A DNA stretch of 64,000 nt from Lycocorax pyrrhopterus obiensis. Its lineage: Eukaryota > Chordata > Aves > Passeriformes > Paradisaeidae. A program made the position numbers and the translations under genes. Below, one piece after another: positions 50,548 through 63,000 of this stretch (within the stretch, counting starts at the first letter, position 1; each line of letters opens with the position of its first letter). The notes under the pieces are model-generated. The model was not told where the DNA came from. It did not search any database and saw nothing but the letters and a program-made list of their open reading frames with translations. The stretch lies in NCBI GenBank assembly GCA_014706295.1, contig JACSVZ010000004.1:14642484-14706483 (forward strand), read 5' to 3'.

Positions 50548-53500
50548 CTAATTGGTTTCAGAGTCACCCTTAAAGCATTTGTGGATTTGCATGAGTTTCT
50601 TTGCAAAAACAGTCAAATGTGCCATGCTATTTTTTCAAATAGTGCCTCTCACGCTCACTAGACAAGCTGTAATGAAAACTTTATGTACTGTTCAAACTTG
50701 ACATCAGCAACCATCCTTAGAGTACCCACTGCATGTGAAAGCCTTTGTCTTACAAACAGTGCTAGAAAGGGATCCCAGGTAACGGTGACTGCAAAAAGAA
50801 CTGTCAGAATTAGCAGGTTTTATTTAAACTTCCTAAATAGGAGATCCAGTGCTCATACTGACTTCGGTTATATTTTCTATGCAAATTGAAAAATTGTATG
50901 AAAACTGACTGACACGTTTGTAAGTGTTCAGTGTGGAAGGGACTAGTGTATAAAGGATAGCAAGAGATGGTCACTGTAAGTCAGGCCTGTTATTTTTGGC
51001 TTTCATATCAGGGTGTTTAGTTCCTGGCAGAGGTCTGAACGTCAGGTATCTCAAATCACAAGGGTCTGAAGATTCCACATCTCATTTGTCTGTGCTTGAG
51101 TGCTGAATTATAGCTTTGGAGAGAGGATGCTGGTTTCGTGCACCTCACCAACTTTCTTCTTGTCTCTATCTCCTTCTGTTCAGAGTTCCAAATCAACTAA
51201 TTTTCCTACAAGAATGCCAAAAGCTGAAAGTGACTGCTGTACCTTTCCTCCCAATGTGAGAGTCATGTTGGTAGGTGTTTGATTACATTTAATGGGAAAA
51301 ACAGGATTCCTCTGAACAACAGTAAATTCGGTAAAATTCAGTAGTTGTTCAGTGTTGAGGCCACCAAAAGAACACAGTTTTTCTGTTTCAGCAGTTCTGA
51401 TTGGCTCCTTTTACACATTTCTCCTAAAGGAAAAAACCCATCAACCGTATCTAGAACAAGGGCTACAGCCATATTGAGACTTAACTAAATTAAATACGCT
51501 GATAGCTCATCTTCAAAGATGGAAATGGTTTGAAAGCTTCCCCAGTCTACAAGTCTTTGCCATGTTCCCTTCAGGATCAGTTCCACGTTTGTAAAATGTG
51601 GACAGAAAAGGCATGTTGTTCCCTTTTTTTTTTTTTTAAAAAAAAAAGCCAACCAGTTTAATAGAAAAGCCATTAAAACCTTACCAGTTGGGATGAAAAA
51701 TGCTGCCTGCAGGAGCTGTGAAAGTGCATGCTGTCAGATATGACATATATGCACAAACACCTATGGGCTTATTAGAGCCTCCATAGTGACGTGCTGTCAG
51801 CGGTGTAGTTCTGCTGCATATGACCTTGCAATATTTATTTTTCTCTAAAAGGCAAAGAGGGAGGGAGCATTATTCAGTGAGGCTTGGGTATCTCCTGTAA
51901 CCTTTATGGAGTCTCTGCCAACAACTTCATAACAGTCTATAGCACATTCACTGTGTGTAGGACTCGGGTTATTGAAAAGCCATAGCGGTATATCCTGTGT
52001 GGCTGGATGTCACTAGAAATGGGAGAACTCTCTGTTTTCTCCTCACTGTTGTGTTACAGCTTACATGTCTGCTGCCTCCACTAGCTTGTTCCTAGGGGAG
52101 TTTATTTTCCACCCTTAAAAGAAGGCTGCCAGGCTGATTTAAGGCCAGAGGTGATGCTTTCAAAAAAACATCGGTCTGTTGAACCTTGGATCATTTGACA
52201 GGTGGTCATAAGGTTTTGGTTGAAGTCAAAGAAAGCTGAATCTTGTCTGGCTTTAAATAACATCCCTTGCCACGAGATTGGGCAGCCTTGTGCTAATGCC
52301 TCCAATTAGGAAAGGAAGGCAGAACAGTCATGAAAAGAAAAGTGACCTGCAGGTGAAATGCAAAATGTAGGCAAATTATGTGAACGGTGTAAAAGTGAAA
52401 TAACAGGTAAGATCTCTCCTCTCTTAGTAATATGGTGTTTTACAGTATGGGCTTTTAAAAGCAGCTTTATTAAAACTAAGTCCCAAGCATCTTTCCTTGC
52501 TGTCCTGTAGAACACCAGTGACCTTTGTGAATTTAAGGACAACATGGGTGGTTTCACAGAAGTACCTTAAATTCACTCAGCTTACTTTTGAATTCCATCC
52601 GTACCATGTTGCATAAAACACTGCACCAGTTACCATAATGCATCAGTTTGTGAAATGAAGTGTTTCCACTCATTCTTCGCCAGCAGGAAAGTCATCTGTC
52701 ACCAGAGTGGGAAGTGGAGGGCAAGGATAGTTGTATTAAGGCAAGCTGTCCCCACTCATGTGCCAGATCTCTTTGGGCTCCTGAACCACTTCTGTACCTC
52801 CTGCACATGCTATCCGATGTACCTGCTCATTCCAAAAGTAACATCCACTGTAGTTTTGCTCCACAGGGATAAGCACTGGGAAGCGCTTAGGGCTTAGTGC
52901 AGATAGAATGAGACAGCACTGAGGTCAAAATTCACTGTGTGTCTGCAGTACAGGAGCCACGCAAGTTTCATTTACACCAGCTTACCACTGAGATGTCTCA
53001 CTGTGGCGCTGATAATGGTAATGGCTTTGTGGTGGGGACTCACTGAAACCATCAGCTGCAATCACTCTGTCGGGCAGAGCCAGTTTCTAAACTCTTGAGT
53101 GTCATTCTGAGCTGTATAAAATCCATGTTTATGAGCCACAATCCATTTCCAATTCACCCTGCCATCCATTCCTTGTTCTGTTATCTCCAGGCTACAACTA
53201 GAGTAGAGAGATAGTCTTTTATTAATAAGACAGTAGCTCTTTCATTCTACAGCTAACAAAAACCAAATAAAATGGGATTTCTCATTTATACTGTATCTTA
53301 TGGAAGTGAAAAGAGCATAGAATAATTGTAACCAAGATAAATACACAAGTCATAACCTTTCTAGCATAACTATGTCTGTTTCTAGAAAATTAGAATGTCA
53401 ATGAGCTAAAGGTAATTTGTTCAGGATGCCAACAGAATGATAAGTCTGACTACTTGATTTTTTTTCTCATTAGATAGTTTCAGTAAGGCTGAAAAGTGAA

Positions 53501-54594
53501 TGTAGTTGGTCAGAAGATCTTTGTACATCTTTGCAGATACACCTCGACCCACCTTTCCCCTGACAATCTATGTGACTTTCTCAGTTTGTTTTTTTGAGGC
53601 AGAAATGCTTAGCTAGGGCTGTGGTGACATTTCAGAGACATTTAAGTTTTCTTTTTGGAAGAAGAAAACTCATATGATGTATCATGGTTAGTCCTGTTTA
53701 ATTGAATTTCATGTAACATTTCTCCATTATAGTTAGGCTTTGTGCTGTCGAAATTTGTTATTTTTTTAAGACAAACATTTCTCTCTTGGGACAAAGAATT
53801 GATTTGTAAGGCATGCTGAAGGTAGGATTGCAACATGTGAGATGATTGGCATGCCCTGTTCAGTGGGCAGATCCCCTGTGGCCGTGCTTTTTGTTTTTAG
53901 AGCAAAAGAGCTGTACAGTCTTTCATCCATAATGTGCATCGAGAGCTTGAACTTCCACAACTTGTACTCATGCGAAACCCACATTGAAGCCCCATGGGTA
54001 TTTGCTTGCATGAAGAGTGGAGGCTTTTTCCAGCTCTTTCACTGCTGGAAAAAGTAGTGTCCTTATTATTTCAGTCAGTTCACAGTATTCAGAGCCCAAA
54101 AGTGTGATAGGCAGTTTGCAGAACAAGTAAAGAAAGAATGGCTCTTCCTCAGCAGAAATGGAATTTTCAAGCGAATCGCAGTGCAATCAAAATAAGAAAA
54201 GCAGACTGAGGAGACAAGGCACAGAAATTATGGTTTGGCATTGTAGCAAAAATATTTTGAGCTACGTGTGCTTCAGCGGTCGCTGTTGACATGGCTGAAG
54301 CTCCTCTTTGTTTCCATGTGTGCTGTTGTCACTGTCTGTCTCTTTGTAGCTGCCAGCTGTCTTTTCCCTCATTCTCCTGGACTCTGGTGCAGTGACTTTC
54401 TAAGGTACTCTCTGTAAAGAGGTCTGGTCTTCAATGAGTCTCCTAGGCCCTGTGGGGGAATAAAGTGTTTTAAATAATCCATTAGTCTTCCTTGGTACAT
54501 GCTAAAGAAATTTTATCGACAGATGATACTGGGAACATGAATTTCAGTGAATTTCATTGCCTTTACAGGCCAAGACAACCCCCGGACCTCAGCA
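50548..54594 (+). other. ALK: ALK intron 3, third part
   Basis: I see no gene. The segment contains a T14A10 inverted simple tract (51624-51647) and otherwise unique-looking sequence. Short frames such as 52102-52305 and 53766-54011 (antisense) have no recognisable product. The frame at 51100-51282 was checked against the expected exon 4 protein and does not match. Confidence 0.8.
51624..51647. repeat. T14A10 homopolymer palindrome
   Basis: Fourteen T are followed directly by ten A, a perfect self-complementary tract able to form an A/T hairpin or an easily melted site. It could be two abutting homopolymer tails, but no retroposed body is recognisable on either side. Confidence 0.9.
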
Positions 54595-55550
54595 TGTAAC
54601 ATCATGGGTTCAAGGAAAGGGCAGCAAAGAGTGAGAGAGTCAGTACTGGGGCTGCTAGTGCTCAGAATTCTCAGCCATGACCTAGAAAATGAGACACTGC
54701 TCAGATTTATAGATGATCCTCAACTGCAAGGAGAGGCTCTGTGCTGATGCAGTGAATGGCAAAACTTTGCTCCAGAGGGACCTTGGTAAACTTGGGGAAC
54801 GGTTTAACAGGAGCCTTGTGGAGACACCAGAAGTAATAAAGCTCTGCTCTTGCACCAGGATCTGCTGGTGCAGCATCCATTCCCCAGGCTGGGAAGTGGT
54901 GGCCTTGAGAAGTCCTGCTGAAAAGGACCTGCAGGTTGTGGAGGACACAACTAATAACAAATAGGGTAGGCAGCCATCCAAAATAGGGTGGGAGGAAGAC
55001 ATCCAGCACTGAGAGAAGTTACTTATTCAGGACCGATCAGTGGTGGTGAGGCCACACCTGGGTTGTTGTGTCCGGTCTTGGCTCCCCTTCCCAGGTCAGG
55101 GGGTATGTGGGGAAACTGTCAGGGCCCAGTGGGGCTGCCGTGTGTTCAGGGGCCTGCAGGATGTACCCCCACAGAGATGGGCTTGCTTAGGCTGGGAAGA
55201 GGTGTCTGAGAGGTGAGCTGGAGGTGGCCACAATCACCCAGCAGGGAGATACAAAGAAGGCAAAGCCAAATGCTTCTCCGTCATAGCAGATGATACAATA
55301 GGTAGTGGCAACAGCCTCCCATTTGGGAGGTCCAGGTTGGATTTCACAGATTCACCAGGAGCGGGGTGCAGTGCTGGAACAGGTTGCCCATAAGGCTGTC
55401 AAATCTCCATGCGTGGAGGCTTTTGAGACTTGGCTGAAAAAAGTTGTAACTGCCCTCATTGAGTGTTGCTGATGGTCCTGCTCAGGGCAGGACATTGGAT
55501 AGGGTCCTGTGGAAGGACCTTTCAGTTCCTGTGGTTCAGTGATCCCATTT
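54595..55550 (+). mobile_element. CR1 LINE fragment with end of reverse transcriptase and 3' UTR (sense)
   Basis: The longest CR1 copy here. Its 5' end is inside the reverse transcriptase: SVLGLLVLRILSHDLENETL and then FIDDPQL align with CR1 'GSVLG.VLFNIF..DLDSG.ECTLS.FADDTKL', so the FADD active-site box has become FIDD. Further on, LLQRDLGKL and SPAEKDLQVVED match CR1 'IQRDLDRLE' and 'SPEEKDLGVLVDE', but frame breaks separate them (one around 54740-54760). The 3' UTR follows (CAGTGCTGGAACAGGTTGCC, GGGTCCTGTGGAAGGACC) and fades near 55550 without an intact tail. It is a non-functional relic in the ALK sense orientation. Confidence 0.9.
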
Positions 55551-58500
55551 TAAAACAGTGACAGCAGTGGACAAGCTGTTTGCTTCTTTGTGCTGGAAGG
55601 TCCTTGAGAGGCCAGAACCAAGACCAGATGACTGGAGTCCAGTCTACTGAGATCTGATCCCACCAGGACATGTAGCCTTCATCTGAACCACACTCCCTCC
55701 TTCACCTCTGCCACTGTCTCTAGAATAGAAAGGAGAATCTGTTTTATTTCACAGAAAAGGCACATTAGGTGGAGTTTTAATTAAAGAGTTAACAGCAAGA
55801 AGCAGATGAAACTAGCTCTTTCAAATAAATGTTGCTGTCATAAATAAGATTGTTGGCAATTGAGCAGTTCAGACTACTAATTCCATGTGATGTCTGATTT
55901 TACCTCATTAAGGAGGTAAAAGCCCCTCACTTTTGTATTGTCTTTTCCAATTGAAAAATGGATTTTTAGCATCCTGAGGTTTAATCATTTAGTATTTCTG
56001 CAATGTTTTGAATTTATAAAATGCTATCTAAGTGTGAAGTTTAACTGTGTTGTTGGAGAACACGTAAGTGATCGAAGGCCCGGGAAACAGAAACTGTGTA
56101 AGCTGGTGGAATCATCTTCTGTCACTGATTGCCTCAGCATTTTTCAGCATGTCTATCAACATCCAGAGAAGCTCTATAACTCATTGTCAGACCTAGGGGA
56201 AGGGTCATTGTCCCCTCGCTTTTCTTCTCATTGACAACTGGTATGTGGGTAAAGCTGACTTTTTTCTTATACATGAATGTCAAGTGGGGTTTTTGAGTGA
56301 GCAAGAGGAAAACCAGCAGCCAGTTCAGCTTTCACAGTGGAGCAGAAAGTCCTCAAAAGGTTGCTGCCATCTGCATTTCTTTCTGTCTCCTAACTGGTGT
56401 GCCAAGGCATTCTCCTCCCTTTTCATCCTTGCAGCGATGACTTAGGAAAGCACAGAAAGTATGAGGAAGCTCTAGGGCTAAAAGATGAGTGAAAAGGGGT
56501 CTGCCAAACAAAACTGGCATGCAGAACTGATACCCAGGTTACTGACAAGGCAGATGGATGGAAATGGTGTGGACTAGAGATGGAGGAAGGATGGCTGAAC
56601 CTCAGGATGGGCAGGGATTTGATGACAGATGCTTTATGCCATGAGGCATTTAACAAGCTCTGGATAGGATCCTCACATTTCCCACTACTTACGGTGACAG
56701 TTGGCCAACTAATAGACTCCTGGCACTGTGTGCATGGATGTACATGCATGTATGTGGAGAAGACGATGACAACAACAAATTGAAATGTATGAGACATTAA
56801 AATGCATCATCTTGTCATGATTTATCTTATTTATGTTATCAGTGGACCAATTTCGTGATTCTCCAATGGTCTGAGTTATGACTCTCTTGCACTTAAAGCT
56901 GACGTGATGGCAGCTTCTGCGTGATGAGTTTAATCCTGACACAGAATGCAAAAGGAGGAGGGCTCCACCAGAGAGATTTAATGAGGTGCCTTCTCTTGTG
57001 GCTTCCTAGTTCTTCAGAGGGGTTCTAACTTCAAGTTAGAACTTGCAGTACTAACTACTTGTTTAACGTGGTCTCTGACGTTACTGAACTGTGAGTGGCT
57101 GCAATTCTGTTCTAGGCACATTTCTATCGGGGTACTTGTGCGTCACAGTATTGCTGAACTTCTTAATTTTTAAGCTTCCAGCCTCCTGAGTGTAATCGAA
57201 TAAGCACACTCGAGGGCAAAACAGAAACTAGAGGAACAGCACTAGGCTTCCTTTCACACCCTCCCCTTAACTACTGCATACACTGAGTTCCTGAATGGGC
57301 ATTCTGCCTCTCTGTTTTTACTGACAGGACCAGCTTCCTCTTAGCTTTCCCTTTAGGTCTGTCTTGCTTGAGATGACAGAAAATTCTCCCATCCTCTAGT
57401 CTCAGAACAGGCATCTCAAAAGCAACCTGCCATTCGCCTCTGTCAGCAGCAAAAGAGAAGATCCATATTGGTTAATCAGCTGTGCAAGGCTGAATTATTT
57501 AAAGATGCTTCTGTCATTCTCTAGGAAAGATTTTAATTTCAGCATTGAATTTTAAGTTTTTAATTAACTAACTGGTTTTTTTCAATTCAGTGCTTTTTAG
57601 CTGGGAGCAAATGCTGCTGAGTCATTTAGGAATTGGGCTGTAACAGCATCTGGCTCTAGCTCCTGTTACAGAAGGCAATACCTGGAGCTTTTGATTGTTT
57701 TCTTCTTCTTCCATCTGACTTTCCTTTTGAAAAGCTGGGTCTAAACTGCTTTGTGAGAAAAAGATCTTGTATTGTTGTCTGTCTGAAGAGTACTGTGATG
57801 ATATCCAGCTTTTCCGTATGAATATGCCAGGGATTATTGGACTTTAACTGATAAATAGTAATAAATCTTTAAAGGGTGTTCATTTGGCCTTCAGCTCACG
57901 CACTACACCTGAGCATAGGGGGGAAGCAGGGGAAATCTGTGGAAGATTTGTGTGAAGGTCACTGCTAGGAGACTCCTCCCTCTGTGTGTAAGGCTTCAAA
58001 GTTGCCTCCAAGAGAAGAGTTAAAATAATAAAGAAAACTTCTGGGACTGGAGTGTGTGAAAAGGAAGGACTCCTGTCATTCCTAACTTCAAGTCACATTT
58101 CTGTAACACTGCTGCAGTTCCCAAGGGTGACAGTGAACTCTGGTTGTTTGAGGGACAAGGTTTTATATGAGTGAAGCCATTGAATTTAAGAGAAATCATA
58201 TGGGGCAAATCAAATTTGCTTGATGCCTTAGTAACAGGACAAAATTTTACTTTATTTTGCTTTGATGGATTATTTGCCTTCCCCTTTATACTAAGGAAAT
58301 GGAAAATACTTGAATAGGAGGTAATTTTTAAAGAGTTTTGACTTGCAGATCTCTGGTCTGATACCAATCTTGGCTGCATGCTGTTTGCAGTTGTTTAATG
58401 TCTGCCCTAACTTGTCCATTTGTAAAATGTATGACATGCCCACAAGAGTTAGCATGAATTCATTAGTGCTTCTGAATTGTGCTTGCATCATCCAGAGAAA

Positions 58501-59303
58501 CATGCTCACACTCCTGCTCGGTATTAGAAGTGAAATCCCCCTTCTATTTCAGCTAATGGCAGGAACTCTGATCGACTTCCAAAGAGGTAAGACATCATCC
58601 AATTACCATAATTAGATTGTTAAGAATTGTTCAGCTCCAAATTTTGTCATAATTCAAAGGCTGTTACCTTCATGAATTTTAAGTCAGTATAGCTGCAAGT
58701 ATAGCAGGTTGCAAATCTTCTGGTGCTTATGCAGTCACATTGCACTCAGCACTGGAGACCATTCACATTCTTCGCATTCAGCACATTTTGGAGCCTTGAT
58801 GAGGCAATTAGAAAATCTGTATATATAAGCCCAGAAAAAGTATAACAGAATCTTTTCTTTAATGTTGTCACTCAGGTAGTGCCCAGTTCTTTCATGGCTT
58901 TTGCCAGCTACTGAGCTCCTGTTATGAGAGTTTTGCTTGAATAGTTAATTTGAAAGTCAAGTGTAAAATGAAGAATTCAAAGACCAGCTCTGTGGGATGT
59001 TTTGTGATACTAGTGGAAATGTTCTCTCCAGTCAGCATCTCTAAAGACTATAAAACTTGATTTAAATAATTTTTTTTCTACTGTACAGTCCCCAACAGAC
59101 GTTGACTGTTAATAGTTTTTACAGCTCTAATTTAATCTGGTAGAGTATTGAACTTGTACGTGAAAGGTAATAAAATCCTTTTAGTAGGAAGATAGAGTTT
59201 ATGTTCAGAATAACAATCTATCAGTTTTGCAAAGATTGTTAAATTGCTGCTTTATAAGTGTGATCAGATTAAGTCAGCCTAGCTGTATTTTGAGCCTTGC
59301 TTT
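55551..59303 (+). other. ALK: ALK intron 3, fourth part
   Basis: No supported gene. A short segment at 58553-58586 is framed by strong splice-like signals (see findings) but is not called as an exon. The other open frames (for example 56423-56797 antisense, 58020-58379 antisense) have no recognisable domain. Confidence 0.78.
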
Positions 59304-60000
59304 TCACAGAATCACAGAATTGTTAGGGTTGGAAGAGACCTCAGGAAAGCAGCCAGCCCAACCCCTCTGCCAGGGTAGGGTCACCTGGAGCGGGTGACAC
59401 AGCAACGTGTCCAGGTGGGGTTTGAATGTCTCCAGGGAGGGAGACTCCACAACTTCCCTGGGCAGCTGTGCCAGTGCTCTGCCACACTCAGTGTAAAGAA
59501 ATTCTTCCTTGTGCTGAGGTGGAACTTCTTGTGTTTTAGTTTACAGCCATTGCTCCTTGTCCTAACACTGGGCACCACTGAGAAGAGTCTGGCGCCATCC
59601 CCTTGGCACTTTGGGATATTTATATGCATTGATGAGATCCCCTCTCAGTCTTCTCTTCTCCAAACTAAACAGGCTCAGCTCCTGCAGTTTCTTCTTGCAA
59701 GAGAGAGAAACCCCGAATCATCCTTGTGGCCTCTGCTGGACCTTCTCCAGTAGCTCCTTGTCTTGTACTAAGGAGCCCAGAACTGGACACAGAACTCCAT
59801 ATGTGGCCTCCCTAGGGCCAGGTAGAGAGGCAGGATCATCTCTATCGTCCTGCTGGCCACGCTCTTCCCAAAGTGTTCCAGGATCCCATTGGCCCTCCTG
59901 GCCTCAAGGACACACTGCTGGCTCACAGTCAACTTGTCACCCACCAAGACTCCCTGGTCCTTCTCCATAGAGCTGCTCTTTAGTAGGTCAGCCCCATCAC
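59304..60000 (-). mobile_element. CR1 LINE, 5'-truncated (antisense to ALK)
   Basis: Read on the minus strand, this is a CR1 3' end of about 700 bp. On the plus strand it begins with the tail complement TCACAGAATCACAGAATTGT, then TTAGGGTTGGAAGAGACCTC. It continues through GACTCCACAACTTCCCTGGG, AGATCCCCTCTCAGTCTTCT, CTCCAAACTAAACAGGCTCA and CACTGCTGGCTCACAGTCAA to GACTCCCTGGTCCTTCTCC. Recognition stops near GTAGGTCAGCCCC at about 59996, taken as the 5' truncation point. It retains a clear tail microsatellite, and its orientation is opposite to the three other clear copies. Confidence 0.95.
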
Positions 60001-63000
60001 ATGCTGGAAATCCTAGACTTCAGCTGCAAGCTGGGCCGTTGCCTCCATGTATTTGTCCCAGAAGAGCTGGTGGCTGTTTTCTGTGGTGAACACTTTGCTG
60101 GGGACCCCTATTTCCCAGTGTGACTTCTCAGGCTGCTGTCTTTTTGGGCTGCACACATCTTTCCTGGGCTGCTGCCTCAGAAAGGTCCAAGGATACAATG
60201 GGGTTGCACTGACCTCGATGAGCATCACGAGGTTGCTGAGCAGAAGAACCTGACCTGGCTCTCTCTGTGGTTTTCCCCTCAAGACTGACCAGGAAGGATT
60301 TAGGATATGAGCAGTTAGCAGAGTGCATTAAAAGCTATTGGGTAGCTGTCAGATGACCAGCTTCTCAACGGGCTTGCAATAGGATTCCAAGTTTACCCCA
60401 TTCCTAGGGCCAAAGGAATGGCTCTGTCTTGAGAACATCTCAGGCTTGCCTCAGCATTCACTGGCATGAGTTTCAGGTGGTTTGTGCATCCATATCAGAT
60501 AAGGATGTTGGGCCAGAGATTGTGAGAATGCACTTCATTGCTAATGTGGGTTTAAGTTGTAGGCTTACCAGTTTATATTTCTTCATTTGAAAACGTTTTT
60601 GGACAGGTGCTTTGTTCATTGTGTGTGCATGCATAGAACTTTAACATCAGTTTTCTTGTCTATAAATAATCTGTTACCTTATTAGTCCTGAACAGTAGAA
60701 CTTGAAGCTGTCTTCATCAACTCAAAAACATCTTGCTACTAAGCTGATAAACCATCCTTCCCTTTGTGTGACATGAATGTTAAAATGTTGTAAACAAGTT
60801 TCCAAAGGATCAACAGCAATTTTTCATGCAGGATACTTTAATTTGTCTTGTAATATTCCTTTTATGTCAACTGCAATAATCTACTGTGCTTAAAGCATAA
60901 ATATCTTTTCATGTGTGTTTGTCTGAAGTGACAGCAAGTTGCCAGAGATGTTATCAGACACAACATATGAGGATGAGTAACACCATTGCCTTATGACTGC
61001 AGCTATTTAAAAGGCAGGGAAAAATTATCAGTAGAAGCTGAATATTATTGTAGGTTTGCCACACAGTATGTGAGTGTTTAGAGGGAATATGTAAAATAAA
61101 CTATTTGCATTTAGACCAGCACTTTCTGGAACACCACAGAGCAGTATCACCTAGGAGGGTTCCTGTCATATAATGCAAACATGGGTGTATTGGGGGCAAA
61201 ATACTGCCTGCTGTTCCCTTTGCCAACCCTGGGTGCCGTGTGATGATGGTGATGAATGAGCTCAGGACCCCAGAAGTGCTAAGTGCCTGGGTCCGTGGGT
61301 GTATATCTAGTTACAATTTGATTATTTTAACTGCATCTCTTCAATATCAGCATTGCCTTGTGCAGCCAGAGTCCAATTTAAAACCTGTTGCGAAAGGCTC
61401 CTGCAATGACTCACTGGCGAAGATCTTTGTGATTAGTAACAGACCCTTCAGAGCCCTGAGCAGCAGGATGTGACACTGGCAGCCTGTACCATGATGGGGC
61501 CTTCCATCTCAGCTTATGTCCCCTGATACCTAAATAGCAGCCGAAGTTTGGTGGAAGCTACCGTGCTTTTTCTAGCTATTCACCCAGGGGGATCCCAAGG
61601 GTCTTATTAGAGCTGCAAGCCAATAGGAGAAAATAAGTGCAAGGAAATTCTAGCTGGAACCTTAGAGTCTTACAGTCTACAGAATGATCTCAAAGCATGC
61701 CACATGGATTCCCGCTGGGGAGAAATACAAGCGAACAGGTAGCTTCTGGTTTTGCTGAGAAAGTCTCTTGCTGTGAAATAGAGCATTCTTGTATCCCTTG
61801 GCATGGATGTGGAATCGATCTCCAGGTGTTCTCTTAGCTCTAAGTAGCAGTCTCTAGGCTGATCCTGGCAATGGTGGTCATAGTGATCCTGTGGGGGGGC
61901 ATCGCAGGAAACAGTGACAAGCAGTGCCTGAGAGATTGTGCTTTTGAGGGAAGGGAGAAGCATAGGGATTCTTGTTCAAAATGTATCGTTTCTCACATCA
62001 GGTACATTAATTATTCCTTTGTGGGTGCCATGGTTTAATCCCAGAATCTTCAAATTCTGCTGTATAAGAAAATGTCTGTGGTGTTAAAGCAAGTACCCCC
62101 ATTTCAAATTTGGAAACTGTTCCCATAACACCAGAGCTAAATGAGGCTCTGATAGTTCCTTGCTTGGCACTTACAAACTAAAAGAGCAGTAAGAGCAAAA
62201 AAGAGAGCACTGCTGCAGACAAGGAAGTCACCCATGAGGTAGCTGAACTTTAAAAAACAAGAATGAAGTTGTGTCTCCTCTTTTAAAATAAAATAAACAT
62301 GTTTACATAGAAAAATACAACCTCTCATAACTCTAGTATTTGCCCAGCTAGGTGATCTCTCCAAAAGTGTGCACTGGAAGGACATTTCTGACAAGATTGT
62401 GGTGGTGGTGGTGAGGCCAACACAGTGTAGTCCATTATGGAGCCATGGTTTCCTAGGCACCATTTCACAGAAGCTGGAGTGGGGCTGTTCCTCCTGGGAA
62501 GAGCATCCTGGGAGAGTGTGCTGGTGTAACCCCACCATGGCAAACTTGTACTCCTTTTAGCAATATAAATCAGTAGGTACAACTGGCCATGTGATGAGTA
62601 ATAAGCCACAACTGCACAGTGTGAGCCCTGCAGACAGAGAGTAGAAATAAAAAAGTCAGAACAAAGAAGATTCATGACTATCTCACAAATTTGTTGTAGC
62701 AGCTACCCTGGTCTACTACTGGACTTCATTGATGTTTCAAACCTGGCCTCAAGTCATGGCATAAGAGGGACTATCCTTGGCAGCTCCCTTGATTTAGAAC
62801 CACTGCAAGAAAAGAAGGAATGAGAGCTGCCTTTGTTATTTTTAAAATCTGACTCCCTGATGCAAGGCAGTAAGATGAGCAAATGGCTCTTGCACCTGGC
62901 AAGTTACCATCAGCAATTATTGCAACACTTAGTGTCTCTCTGCCACCAGCAGAAATCTCTTTGCTCCCTTTCATGTCAGAGATTTCATTGTTCTTATGGG

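Noticed and set aside
51100..51282. Possible ALK exon 4
   Set aside because: Ends near a GT and contains Met-Pro-Lys, but the rest does not match the remembered exon 4 protein, and the length and phase do not fit.
59394..59970. Two 119-codon sense frames
   Set aside because: Both are translations of the antisense strand of a CR1 3' end.
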